From an uncultured bacterium (GTDB taxonomy: Bacteria; Desulfobacterota; GWC2-55-46): DNA of 64,000 nucleotides. The stretch is from contig CAJPGC010000014.1 in assembly GCA_905339405.1 (NCBI GenBank), forward strand, positions 1 through 64,000. The letters run 5' to 3'. Made by a program: the position numbers and the translations under genes. Numbering within the stretch: position 1 is the stretch's first letter; the number at the start of each line of letters is the position of its first letter. This document shows, in pieces, positions 49,803 to 57,961 of the stretch. The notes below the pieces were generated by a model. That model searched no databases. It saw only the letters and a program-made list of their open reading frames with translations, and was not told where the DNA came from.

Positions 49803-51017
49803 ATGTCCCGGAACAAGACGATATGGTCGATAGGCGGCGGAAAAGGCGGCATCGGCAAAAGCGTAGTGACCGCCAACCTGGGCTCAGCGCTTGCCCAGGC
49901 AGGCAAAAAAGTCATAATGGTCGACGCCGACCTGGGCGGGGCCAACCTGCATACCTATTTCGGGATCAAGTTTCCGTCGAAGGGGCTCGATGATTTCCTC
50001 AAGGGCAGGGTGGCCGACCTGGCCGACGCTGCCATCGACACCCCCTTGCCCGGTCTCCGTCTCATAAGCGGGGCAGGCGAGTTCCTCGGCATAGCCAACC
50101 CGGTCTACGCCCAGAAGATGAAGCTCATATCGAGCATCAAGAAGCTCGAGGCCGACTTCATACTGGTGGACCTCGGGGCCGGCTCCTCCTACAACGTGCT
50201 CGATTTTTTCGCCATCTCCAATGAAGGCATAGTCGTCATAGTGCCTGAGCCGGCTGCCATACAGAACGCCTACATCTTCCTGAAGAGCTTCGTTTACAGG
50301 CGGCTCCAGAGGCTTTTTTCCGACAACCCTTTCATGAGCGAGCTCATACGGGACGCAACCGACGTAAGGAGCCCCAGGGCTGTAAAGTCCTTCTCCGACC
50401 TGTGCGGCAGGATAGCCTCCGAGGACAGGGCTTCGGCAACAAGGGCGCTCTCCGAGGTGAAGGCCTTCAGGCCGAGGCTGGTCCTCAACATGGCCGCTTC
50501 TAAAGACGACCTCAAGGCCGTGGAGGCCTTCAAGGCCGCTGCCATGACCTTCCTCGGCATGGAGACCGAGTTCGTGGGCACCCTTTATTCGAGGCCATCT
50601 GTGAAGGCGGCGGCAAGGAAGATGCGCCCGTTCATGCTGGAGAGCGAGGCATGGGAAGCACACAGGGACATGGCCGAGATAACCTCGAACCTCCTTCCGA
50701 AGGACCCGGAACCCCAGGCCCAGGTGCCCGTGCCGTCCGTGCAGGCCCCAGCTGAAGCCGTCGAGCACGAGACTTTCGGCTTCAACGAGAACGTCACCCA
50801 CAACGGCATGGTCTTCCACGTCCAGACGGAAGCGCAGGGCGGCGGCGAGCCGTTCATAGAGACGGTAGTCTACAACGGCGGAAGGATATTTTTCTCCAAA
50901 AGGACCCTTTGGAAGGAAGCTGCTGAAGGGGAGACGAGCATGAAGGACTTCGCTGCCAGGCAGCACCGGGCGGCGTTGGCGGCCGTCAAACTCGACAGGA
51001 TAAGGATACAGGGATAG
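49803..51017 (+). CDS. ParA/MinD-family ATPase with C-terminal extension
   Basis: 404 residues from ATG 49803; the track frame starts at 49707 but MSRNKTIWSIGGGKGGIGKSVVTANLGSALAQAGKKVIMVDADLGGANLHTYFG is the expected N-terminus. Deviant Walker A GGGKGGIGKS, switch VDADLGGAN and FILVDLGAGSS are intact, as in the FlhG/MinD group. The C-terminal ~90 residues (ETFGFNENVTHNGMVFHVQTEAQGGGEPFIETVVYNGGRIFFSKRT) are an added domain I recall from deltaproteobacterial versions. It could position a polar structure such as a flagellum or pilus. Paired with the PilZ gene four bases later. A weak TTGACA (49767-49772) lies 30 nt upstream. Confidence 0.9.
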   Translation: MSRNKTIWSIGGGKGGIGKSVVTANLGSALAQAGKKVIMVDADLGGANLHTYFGIKFPSKGLDDFLKGRVADLADAAIDTPLPGLRLISGAGEFLGIANPVYAQKMKLISSIKKLEADFILVDLGAGSSYNVLDFFAISNEGIVVIVPEPAAIQNAYIFLKSFVYRRLQRLFSDNPFMSELIRDATDVRSPRAVKSFSDLCGRIASEDRASATRALSEVKAFRPRLVLNMAASKDDLKAVEAFKAAAMTFLGMETEFVGTLYSRPSVKAAARKMRPFMLESEAWEAHRDMAEITSNLLPKDPEPQAQVPVPSVQAPAEAVEHETFGFNENVTHNGMVFHVQTEAQGGGEPFIETVVYNGGRIFFSKRTLWKEAAEGETSMKDFAARQHRAALAAVKLDRIRIQG

Positions 51018-51020
51018 CCT

Positions 51021-51722
51021 ATGTCATACACAGCCGTTCTGTCCGGCCATACGGCCCTTTTTACCGAGTCGTTCAGGGACATCGTCGCTGAATGCGGGTT
51101 TGAACTAGCAGAGGGCGTCGATGGCTCGTTCGTGGTCTCGGCCGATGAAGGCAGCCTGACCATAATAGCCGTCAGGAGCGCGGAAGACCTGGCGTCTGTC
51201 AAGACCGCCGGGGTAAGGCCGTTCCTTGTCTTCTCCGTGGAGCAAATATCGCAGGAGGCGCTCTCCGGGCTCAAGGAAAACGGGCTCCTGGGGGTAATCA
51301 CCCCTGATATCTCCCCGGAGGACGCGGCCTTTCTCCTCAACAGGGCCCTTTTCTATGACAAGATGGTCAAGCGCAACCCGAGGGTGCCGGTTAACCTGCC
51401 GGTCATATTGACCTCCGGCCACAAGGTCATCAATTCGTTCGCCTCTCTACTCAGCAGGGACGGGATGTTCATAGTGACCTTGAACCCGCTCGAAGTGAAC
51501 GCCATCTGCTCGTTGAAGTTTGCACTGCCTGAGGGCAGGGATTTTTCGACAGAGGCGAGGGTGCTCTACAGGGTGGCCATAAACAAGGAACTCAACATAA
51601 TCGCAAACCCCAGGGACCCGTTCAAGCGCATGGTCTCCCATCCGGGCATGGCGGTCTTTTTTACTGATATGTCCCGGGCGGACAGGGACGAGATAGACGG
51701 GTACATAGAAAAGCTGCTTTAA
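51021..51722 (+). CDS. PilZ-domain protein with degenerate receiver-like N-terminus
   Basis: 233 residues. The N-terminal ~110 residues follow a receiver-like alpha/beta pattern (AVLSGHTALFTESFRDIVAECGFEL ... LTIIAVRSAEDLASVK ... FLVFSVEQISQEALSGLKENGLLGVITPDISPEDAAFLLNRAL) but no phospho-acceptor set can be matched. The C-terminal half looks like PilZ: RNPRVPVNLPVILTSG...SRDGMFIVTLNPLEVNAICSLKFALPEGRDFSTEARVLYRVA...HPGMAVFFTDMSRADRDEIDGYIE. The RxxxR c-di-GMP loop may be KRNPRVP. Its coupling to the ParA gene suggests c-di-GMP control of a localised machine. It overlaps the convergent gene by four bases. Confidence 0.8.
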   Translation: MSYTAVLSGHTALFTESFRDIVAECGFELAEGVDGSFVVSADEGSLTIIAVRSAEDLASVKTAGVRPFLVFSVEQISQEALSGLKENGLLGVITPDISPEDAAFLLNRALFYDKMVKRNPRVPVNLPVILTSGHKVINSFASLLSRDGMFIVTLNPLEVNAICSLKFALPEGRDFSTEARVLYRVAINKELNIIANPRDPFKRMVSHPGMAVFFTDMSRADRDEIDGYIEKLL

Positions 51723-52393
51723 GCCCTCTTCCTTCCGTTCTCCTGAAACTCCCGCAGTATCGCTACGACCTCGTCGTCCTCGACCTGGCTGAAATCAATG
51801 TAGAGCTGGCTTACCGCGAAAAAAAGGTCGGGCACAAGCGGGCATATCGCCTCTGTCACCTCGTCCATGTTCCCGATGCGCTCGAGCGTGTCGGCTGGGC
51901 CGCCTGGCACGGCCACTATTATCTTTTTCGCCCCGGAGGCGTGGGCCGCCTGTATAGCAGATATCATGGTGGAGCCTGTGGCCAGCCCGTCGTCGACTAT
52001 TATGACTGTCCTGCCCTTCAAGGGGACCTTCTTCCTTACTCCCCTGTAGAGGTTGAGCTTTTCTTTCATGGCCGCAAGGCGCGCCCTTTTTTCCTCCTCG
52101 ATGTAGCTCTCCTTTATGTGGAGGCTCCTTATCGAAAGGCTGTTAAGGTACATCTGCCCCTCTTCGGTGATGGCGCCTATCGCGAGCTCCGGGTTGCCCG
52201 GCGCGCGCAGCTTCCCAGCCACTATCACGTCGAGGTCGGCGTTAAGGGCCCTGGCTATCTCAGCCGCGACCGTAACGCCGCCTCTGGGGAGGCCGACGAT
52301 GACGGGCCTGTCCCCCGAATACTTCGCCAGGCGGCGGGCAAGCGCCATGCCCGCGGCAGACCTGTCCTCATACGGAGCCTGTCTGGAATCCAT
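51719..52393 (-). CDS. Phosphoribosyltransferase-family protein
   Basis: 224 residues. Type I PRTase core: RPVIVGLPRGGVTVAAEIARALNADLDVIVAGKLRAPGNPELAIGAITEEG, then the PRPP loop TVIIVDDGLATGSTMISAIQAAHASGAKKIIVAVPGGPADTLERI. The insertion with HIKESYIEEEKRARLAAMKEKLNLYRG is typical of the conserved predicted-phosphoribosyltransferase group of unknown substrate. Not an obvious purine or pyrimidine salvage enzyme. Monocistronic. Confidence 0.9.
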   Translation of the reverse strand: MDSRQAPYEDRSAAGMALARRLAKYSGDRPVIVGLPRGGVTVAAEIARALNADLDVIVAGKLRAPGNPELAIGAITEEGQMYLNSLSIRSLHIKESYIEEEKRARLAAMKEKLNLYRGVRKKVPLKGRTVIIVDDGLATGSTMISAIQAAHASGAKKIIVAVPGGPADTLERIGNMDEVTEAICPLVPDLFFAVSQLYIDFSQVEDDEVVAILREFQENGRKRA

Positions 52394-52449
52394 ACCAGTA
52401 GCTTATCCGTTAAAAAACCTTTGTCAAGAAAGGGTGAAAGGGAGCGCTG

Positions 52450-54363
52450 CTATTCCTCGGGCTCTGGAGCGGGGACGGCCTCCCCTGCGGAGATGGACCA
52501 CCACTTGGCACTGGAATCGGCCACGGCAACTATGGCAAGCCCGGCCATGACTGCCACTAATACGGAGTCGAGCCTGAAGGTGAAGGCCTGCGTGGGGTCG
52601 ACGGCAGCGGCGGCCTTCGATGTGAAAAGCCAGAAGAGCTTCCACGCCGCAACCAGGGTCATGACTACCATGAAGACCATCGGCACGAGAGTGACCCAGA
52701 CGTACTTCGCCTTGCCCATCTTAAGGAGTATCGTCGTGCCGACGCAAAGGGCAAGGGCCGCGAGCAGCTGGTTTGCCACGCCGAACATCGGCCATATGGT
52801 AGATACGCTCCCGGAGCTTATGAGGAAGCCCCAGGCAATGACGACGAGGGCGCTCGTTATGACCACCCCCGGCATCCAGTCGGTCCTGCCGAGCGGCTTG
52901 TAGACGTGCGCACCGAACTCCTGGAGTATGAAGCGGGCAACCCTCGTCCCGGCGTCGACGGTCGTGAGGATGAAGAGCGCCTCGAACATGAGCGCGAAGT
53001 TGTACCAGTAGGGCATCAATCCCTTCATGCCGGGGAGGGCCGTGAAGATTGACGCCATGCCAACCGCAAGCGATACGGCTCCGCCGGGCCTTCCGGCAAC
53101 ATTCACGCCGACCGTGGCCGAAAGCTCGGCAATCTTTTCCGGGGCGAAGCCTATTGCCGCCAGCGCGTCCGCAGAAAGGTTTGTGTTGATGGCGAAGTAG
53201 TCGCCCGGTATCAGGACCGTCGCCGCGATTATCGCGATAACGGCAACGAACCCTTCGCAGAGCATCGCGCCGAAGCCTATTGGCATTATGTCGCTTTCGC
53301 GCTCTATCATCTTGGGGGTCGTGCCAGAGGATATGAGCGAGTGGAAGCCGGAGATCGCCCCGCAGGCGATCGTAATGAACATGAAGGGGAAGAGCGTGCC
53401 GGGTATTATCGGGCCGCCGCCGCCGGTGAACTTGGTCATGGCGGGCATCTTTATTTCGGGGGCGAGGAAAATGACCCCTCCGGCGAGTATCAATACCGTG
53501 CCGATTTTCATGTAGGTGGAAAGGTAGTCGCGCGGGGCGAGCAGAAGCCATACGGGAAGCACCGAGGCGAGAAAGCCGTAAATGGCGAGCGCCCATATGA
53601 GAAAATTCCTGTCATGGTTGAAAAGCGGCTCGAGGAAGCTCCCCTGTACGTACCTTCCGCCGAGGACTGCCGCGATGAGGAGGGCGACGCCGATAACGGA
53701 AACTTCCGCCACCTTGCCCGGCCTGAATTTGTAGAGGTACAGGCCCATGAGGAGGGCAATGGGTATAGTCGAGAAGATGGTGAACGCGCCCCAGGGGCTC
53801 TTGTACAGGGCGTTTACCACGGCGAGCCCCAAGCCCGCCAGCGCGACGATTATTATGAAGAGTATGGCGAGGGCCGCCGAAATTCCAGCCACCGGGCCGA
53901 CCTCGTTCCTCGCCATCTGAGCGAGAGAGCAGCCGTTCCGGCGCACCGAGGCCGCCAGGATTATCATGTCGTGGACAGCCCCGCCGAAGGCCGCGCCGAT
54001 TAATATCCAGAGGAAGCCGGGCAGGTAGCCGAACTGCGCCGCCAGCACCGGGCCGATGAGCGGGCCCGCCCCGGCTATGGCGGCGAAGTGGTGGCCGAAG
54101 AGCACGAGCGTGTGCGTGGGGTGGTAGTCCTTGCCGTCGTTGAGCCTTATGGCAGGCGTTTTACGCCTGTCGTCGAGGGCAAGAATCTTTGCCGCGATGA
54201 ACGAGCCGTAGAGCCTGTAGACGATAGTAAAAAAACAGGCGGCCGCCACTACGAGCCAGAGAGCGTTGACCGACTCCGACGGGTTGAAGACGCGCGTGAC
54301 CACCCCGAAGGAGACGGCAAAGAGGACGGCGAGAACCGCTATGACGATGCTTGAGAGTTTCAT
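52450..54363 (-). CDS. cstA: Carbon starvation protein CstA-type peptide/pyruvate transporter
   Basis: 637 residues, about 16-18 membrane spans. Hallmarks of the family: [69 protein letters not shown]-like segment (here [30 protein letters not shown]), [20 protein letters not shown] and the C-terminal [11 protein letters not shown]-type [17 protein letters not shown]. CstA and its paralogs import peptides or pyruvate during carbon limitation. No kinase/response-regulator partner adjoins. The upstream gap carries the dispersed repeat at 54388-54447. Confidence 0.95.
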   Translation of the reverse strand: [637 protein letters not shown]

Positions 54364-54387
54364 GGTTTTCAGGAAAAATTATCAACT

Positions 54388-54447
54388 GTCATTGCGGGCT
54401 GTCAGAGCATCTGGAGATTGCGTCGTCGCTCCGCTCCTCGCAATGAC
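54388..54447. repeat. Dispersed repeat with GTCATTGCG/CGCAATGAC ends, copy 1
   Basis: Starts GTCATTGCGGGCTG and ends CTCCTCGCAATGAC, a 9-bp terminal inverted repeat over 60 nt. The internal ATTGCGTCGTCGCTCCGCTCCTCG is typical of this widespread intergenic family. A second copy is at 56835-56885. Confidence 0.8.
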
Positions 54448-54457
54448 GGCAGAAGCA

Positions 54458-54495
54458 AAAAAAAAGAGCCTTCAGGCGAAAAGCCTGAAAAACAT
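54458..54495 (-). terminator. Terminator of the AT-rich hypothetical gene
   Basis: Minus-strand TTCAGGC-ttttc-GCCTGAA stem followed by GGCTCTTTTTTTTTT, 62 nt beyond the stop of the gene at 54557. Confidence 0.7.
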
Positions 54496-54556
54496 TTTAA
54501 GGTATGTTGCCGTGGGGTGTCAAGGAAGGGGAGTTGAGGAAATCTAACCTGCAGAG

Positions 54557-55267
54557 TTATGGGTATACATATTTAGGCAATTTAACATAAGCCTTTGGTA
54601 TATTCATTTCCTTAGATATTGTTTTGTAATATCTTAATAGTTCTTTTTTTTCCTGCTCACTCAAAATGCCAGCCAGTTCAGACCAGAAGTTTTTGAAATT
54701 ATTATGAAAGATCATGATTGATATCACATCCAGTGGCGAAGTTCCTTCCTGAGATAACTTGAATATGTTCGAATCCCACAAAGTTTGCGATTTCTTTTTA
54801 AGCTCGTGTATCTTCTTTTCTCTTTTAGTAGTTGTGCTTAAAAATAATGATATTTTACAAAATATTTCTTTAAGAGTACTTTCTTTAATTTTTAGGGGCA
54901 GTTCTGTAGGATATAACTTAACTAAGGAGATTAATGCAGTCATAAGTCCAGTTTCGGCTGCAGAAGTACTTTCATTACAAAAGTCATTGACATACCATTT
55001 GTAGAGAGTAAGTGCGACATTCTTATCGCATTGGTGTGAAACTCTCTCGAAAAATATCATAAAAGTCTTTTTTGATGATAACTTATTTATTTCGGAACTA
55101 CCTTCCATTTGAAGTTTTAAAAAAGTTTCTTTTGCGATTTTATTGATCTGATGTTTTTCTGATAAATTTTGGCTTAAACCAATATCTCTCCAAAAGGGAA
55201 TTAAACAATCTAAACTGAAAGTCCGTATGAAGGTAGGCCAGTAATTATTCCTATTTAAGTATTTCAT
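54557..55267 (-). CDS. AT-rich hypothetical protein, probably acquired
   Basis: 236 residues from ATG 55267 (MKYLNRNNYWPTFIRTFSLDCLIPFWRDIG). The ORF track start at 55315 lies inside a repeat palindrome and is less likely. Base composition is about one third G+C by eye, against clearly GC-rich neighbours, and codons are AT-ending. The protein is helical and Lys/Ser/Leu-rich (KKTFMIFFERVSHQCDKNVALTLYKWYVNDFC; KREKKIHELKKKSQTLWDSNIF) with no recognisable domain. Flanked by dispersed repeats on both sides. Resembles cargo genes of unknown, possibly defence-related, function; that is speculation. Confidence 0.7.
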   Translation of the reverse strand: MKYLNRNNYWPTFIRTFSLDCLIPFWRDIGLSQNLSEKHQINKIAKETFLKLQMEGSSEINKLSSKKTFMIFFERVSHQCDKNVALTLYKWYVNDFCNESTSAAETGLMTALISLVKLYPTELPLKIKESTLKEIFCKISLFLSTTTKREKKIHELKKKSQTLWDSNIFKLSQEGTSPLDVISIMIFHNNFKNFWSELAGILSEQEKKELLRYYKTISKEMNIPKAYVKLPKYVYP

Positions 55268-55287
55268 ATTAATTTCGTAGCTTCGTG

Positions 55288-55403
55288 GTTGGGTTAGTGT
55301 AGCGTAACCCAACAAAATAGAGTGTACTTCATAGGGTGGGCTGTGCCCACCGGTTCAGGTGAATACTCCCTCTCCCCTTGTGGGAGAGGGTGGGGGAGAG
55401 GGG
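55288..55403. repeat. Cluster of palindromic intergenic repeats
   Basis: Three palindromes in a row: GTTGGGTT-N10-AACCCAAC (55288-55313), GTGGGC-tgt-GCCCAC (55336-55350) and CCCTCTCCCC-ttgt-GGGAGAGGG with a second GGGGGAGAGGGG (55368-55403). They fill the gap between the AT-rich gene and tldD. A GGCTGTGCCC piece also occurs near 4065 in the other repeat-bearing gap. Confidence 0.75.
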
Positions 55404-55413
55404 TCGAAAAAGT

Positions 55414-56805
55414 TTACTTCGCTTCTCCGCCGACAGTTATCTCCGGTATGCGCAAGGTCGGCTGGGCATCCGATACGGGCACGCCCTGGCTGTCCTTTCC
55501 GCAGGTGCCTATGGAAAAGCCCAGGTCGTCGCCGACCATGTCTATCTTCATCAGTATGTCCGGGCCGTTGCCCGTAAGCGTCGCACCGCGGACGGGCTCG
55601 CCAATTTTGCCCTTCTCGATAAGGTAGCCCTCTGTTACCTCGAAGACGAAATCTCCGTTGACGGTGTTGACCTGGCCGCCGCCCATCTTCTTGACGAACA
55701 GGCCCATTTCAAGTGATTTTACGATTGCGTCGGGGCTGTCCTTGCCCGGGGCTATGATGGTGTTGGTCATCCTCGGTATCGGCCTGTGGTGGTATGATTC
55801 GCGCCTGCCGTTGCCGGTTGACCTTGCCCCGGATTTCATGGAGTTCAACCTGTCGCACATGTAGCTTTTCAAAATGCCGTTCTCGACCAGAACGGTCTTC
55901 TCTCCGGGAGTACCCTCGTCATCGAAGAAGAACGAGCCCCTCTTGTGCGGGATTGTAGCGTCGTCGATTACCGTAACGAGAGGGGAGGCTACCTGCTGGC
56001 CCATCTTGCCGGAGTAGACCGAGAGGTTCTGAAAGGCGAGGTCTGCCTCGAGCCCGTGGCCCACGGCCTCGTGTATCATCGTGCCTCCGGCGTCGCTCGA
56101 AAGGACGACCGGCATCCTGCCGCCCGGGGCCCTTTTGGCCGACAACATCATTATCGCCCTTCTTGCGGCTGTCTCGGCAATCGCTTCCGGCGGGCTGTCC
56201 TTGAAGGCCTCGAGGCCCATGATGCCGCCCACCGGCTCGTAGCCGGTCTGGATGTTGTCGCCTTCGGCGGAGACGGCGTTGCAGACGAGGAGAAGGGCGC
56301 ACCTGTCCTCTTCCACGAAGTCACCGAGGGAGTTCACCAGGGCGAGCTTCCTGAAGGCGTCGCCGTACATGACCCTTACCTGGCGAATCCTTTTGTCAAA
56401 GGCCCATGCCGTCGAGTTGGCCCGGTTGACTAGCTTTACTTTGTCCTTGAGGTCGGCCTTGTGGGGGAGCTCTTTTATGTCGAAGCCGGGCGCTTTTTCC
56501 TTTTTGAGGAGGCCGATGGAGCCGCCTGCCTTGCCGCCCCTTACGCCTTTTGAGACTATCCCGGCTGCTTCGAGGAGCCCTTTTTCAGTGAGGTCGTTGG
56601 TGTAGGCGTAATAGGTCTTGAGGTTCGCGATGACCCTTATTCCCGCGCCCCTGTCGCGCCCCGTTATAACTTTCTCTATCCGGTTCTCTTCGGCCACTAT
56701 CGAGGTGTTGGCCGTGTCCTCGAAGTATATGTCAGCGTACTCGCCGCCGCCCTTGAGCGCGGCCTTCAGTATCTCGAAAGGGTCAAAGCCATGAATGAGG
56801 CCCAT
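55414..56805 (-). CDS. tldD: TldD-family metalloprotease
   Basis: 463 residues. Zinc site MIHEAVGHGLEADL (HExxxH). Further TldD markers: GYEPVGGIMGLEAF, GSFFFDDEGTPGEKTVLVENGILKSYMCDRLNSMKSGARSTGNGRRESYHHRPIPRMTNTIIAPG, and GGQVNTVNGDFVFEVTEGYLIEKGKIGEPVRGATLTGNGPDILMKIDMVGDDL. With TldE it forms the heterodimer that trims leader peptides of modified peptides such as microcins and PQQ-type precursors. tldE/pmbA is not adjacent here. An AGGTGA ribosome-binding site precedes the ATG. Confidence 0.95.
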   Translation of the reverse strand: MGLIHGFDPFEILKAALKGGGEYADIYFEDTANTSIVAEENRIEKVITGRDRGAGIRVIANLKTYYAYTNDLTEKGLLEAAGIVSKGVRGGKAGGSIGLLKKEKAPGFDIKELPHKADLKDKVKLVNRANSTAWAFDKRIRQVRVMYGDAFRKLALVNSLGDFVEEDRCALLLVCNAVSAEGDNIQTGYEPVGGIMGLEAFKDSPPEAIAETAARRAIMMLSAKRAPGGRMPVVLSSDAGGTMIHEAVGHGLEADLAFQNLSVYSGKMGQQVASPLVTVIDDATIPHKRGSFFFDDEGTPGEKTVLVENGILKSYMCDRLNSMKSGARSTGNGRRESYHHRPIPRMTNTIIAPGKDSPDAIVKSLEMGLFVKKMGGGQVNTVNGDFVFEVTEGYLIEKGKIGEPVRGATLTGNGPDILMKIDMVGDDLGFSIGTCGKDSQGVPVSDAQPTLRIPEITVGGEAK

Positions 56806-56834
56806 TGTTTGTCACCTGTCTCTTTTTTTTGTGC

Positions 56835-56885
56835 CATTGCGAGGAGTGTAACGGGACGAGATTGCCGCGCCGCGCTCGCAATGAC
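56835..56885. repeat. Dispersed repeat with CATTGCGAGG/CGCAATGAC ends, copy 2
   Basis: CATTGCGAGGAGTGTAACGG ... GCGCTCGCAATGAC, 51 nt, with the same terminal inverted repeat as copy 1 but a divergent centre. Located between tldD and the small cysteine protein gene. Confidence 0.8.
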
Positions 56886-56940
56886 GGATTCAGAAATAAT
56901 GAAAAATGACCGGCAGTATGTCAACGGCAAAGCGGGCCGG

Positions 56941-57141
56941 TCAAGCCCCGCCCCGGCCCCTGCGGTCTTTCTTCTTCTCGAACATCTGGCAGGCCATGCC
57001 AGAAGACCTGAAGACCACGGCAGAGGGGGCTTCTTTGCTCTTGAAGCCCAGCGCCTTGCACCCCCTCGGGTTCCGTTCGTCCCACGTGATGTAGAAGTGG
57101 GCGCAGTGAAGGCAGTCTATCCTGTCTTTGTCTTCGGCCAT
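56941..57141 (-). CDS. Small conserved cysteine protein
   Basis: 66 residues: MAEDKDRIDCLHCAHFYITWDERNPRGCKALGFKSKEAPSAVVFRSSGMACQMFEKKKDRRGRGGA. Four cysteines (CLHC, C, C) likely bind zinc or an Fe-S cluster. The phrase CxxCxHFYITWDxxxPRGCKxxGFKSKxxPSxxVxxSSGxxCxxF recurs, as I recall, in small deltaproteobacterial proteins of unknown role. It begins one base after the methylisocitrate lyase stop, so it belongs to that operon. Confidence 0.85.
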   Translation of the reverse strand: MAEDKDRIDCLHCAHFYITWDERNPRGCKALGFKSKEAPSAVVFRSSGMACQMFEKKKDRRGRGGA

Positions 57142-57142
57142 G

Positions 57143-57961
57143 TCAGCTGATGTCGTAGCGTATCAACCTGTAGAGCTCTTCTCTCGTCATCATCTTTTTG
57201 ACGAGCCCCTTCTGGGTCCCCGCCGCCTTGAGTTCCGCGAGGGCCTCTTCCATTGCCTTCATCGCGGTCCTGAAAGCGGTCATCGGGAAGAGGACTAAAG
57301 AATAACCCAGTTCGGTGAATTCATCCAGAGTAATGAGCGGCGTCCTGCCGAACTCGGTCATGTTCGCAACCAGGGGGGCCTTGACCTGCTTCGCGAACTC
57401 CCTGAACTCCTCTTTTGTCTCGAGCGCCTCGGGGAATATCATGTCAGCTCCGGCTGCGGCGTATAGGAGGCCCCGTTTTATCGCCTCGTCGAGCCCTCCG
57501 GTTGCCCTCGCGTCCGTCCGGGCGATTATGCGAAAATCAGCCTTTGTCCGGCCCGCCTTGGCAGCCTTGATCTTCTCCACGAACTCTTCGGCCGGGACGA
57601 CCGTCTTGCCCGGAAGGTGGCCGCACCTTTTCGGGAACTCCTGGTCTTCTATCTGGACGGCGGACGCCCCGGCGGCTTCGAAAAGACGGACTGTCTTTTC
57701 CACCTCCTGGGGGCCGCCGAAGCCGGTGTCGACGTCGACTATCGCGGGTATCTTCACCGCCTTGATTATGGCGGAGGAGAGTCCCACGACCTCTTCCCTT
57801 GAAAGTACTCCGGCATCAGGCAAGCCGTTCGAGTTGGAAAGTCCCGCGCCGGATATGTAGACCGCCTCGAAGCCCGCCTTCTCGACGAGGAGGGCCGCTG
57901 CCGCGTTGAAGGCCCCGGGGGCTGCGACCGCTTTCTTGCCTGTGAGCTTGAGAGGGCTCAT
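57143..57961 (-). CDS. prpB: Methylisocitrate lyase / PEP mutase family protein
   Basis: 272 residues. TIM barrel: AAPGAFNAAAALLVEKAGFEAVYISGAGLSNSNGLPD, VDVDTGFGGPQEVEKTVRLFEAAGASAVQIEDQEFPKRCGHLPGKTVV, FRIIARTDAR. KRCGH carries the catalytic Cys of isocitrate/methylisocitrate lyases. It cleaves 2-methylisocitrate to succinate and pyruvate in propionate oxidation. The ATG overlaps the PrpD-family stop by four bases. A related oxaloacetate decarboxylase or PEP mutase activity is less likely because of the context. Confidence 0.9.
   Translation of the reverse strand: MSPLKLTGKKAVAAPGAFNAAAALLVEKAGFEAVYISGAGLSNSNGLPDAGVLSREEVVGLSSAIIKAVKIPAIVDVDTGFGGPQEVEKTVRLFEAAGASAVQIEDQEFPKRCGHLPGKTVVPAEEFVEKIKAAKAGRTKADFRIIARTDARATGGLDEAIKRGLLYAAAGADMIFPEALETKEEFREFAKQVKAPLVANMTEFGRTPLITLDEFTELGYSLVLFPMTAFRTAMKAMEEALAELKAAGTQKGLVKKMMTREELYRLIRYDIS

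Noticed and set aside
52116-52550. 144-residue + strand ORF spanning the phosphoribosyltransferase 5' end
   Set aside because: Antisense to a gene with an intact PRPP-binding loop; no domain or ribosome-binding site of its own.
53341-54003. 220-residue + strand ORF opposite cstA
   Set aside because: No similarity, charged shadow frame inside a clear transporter gene.
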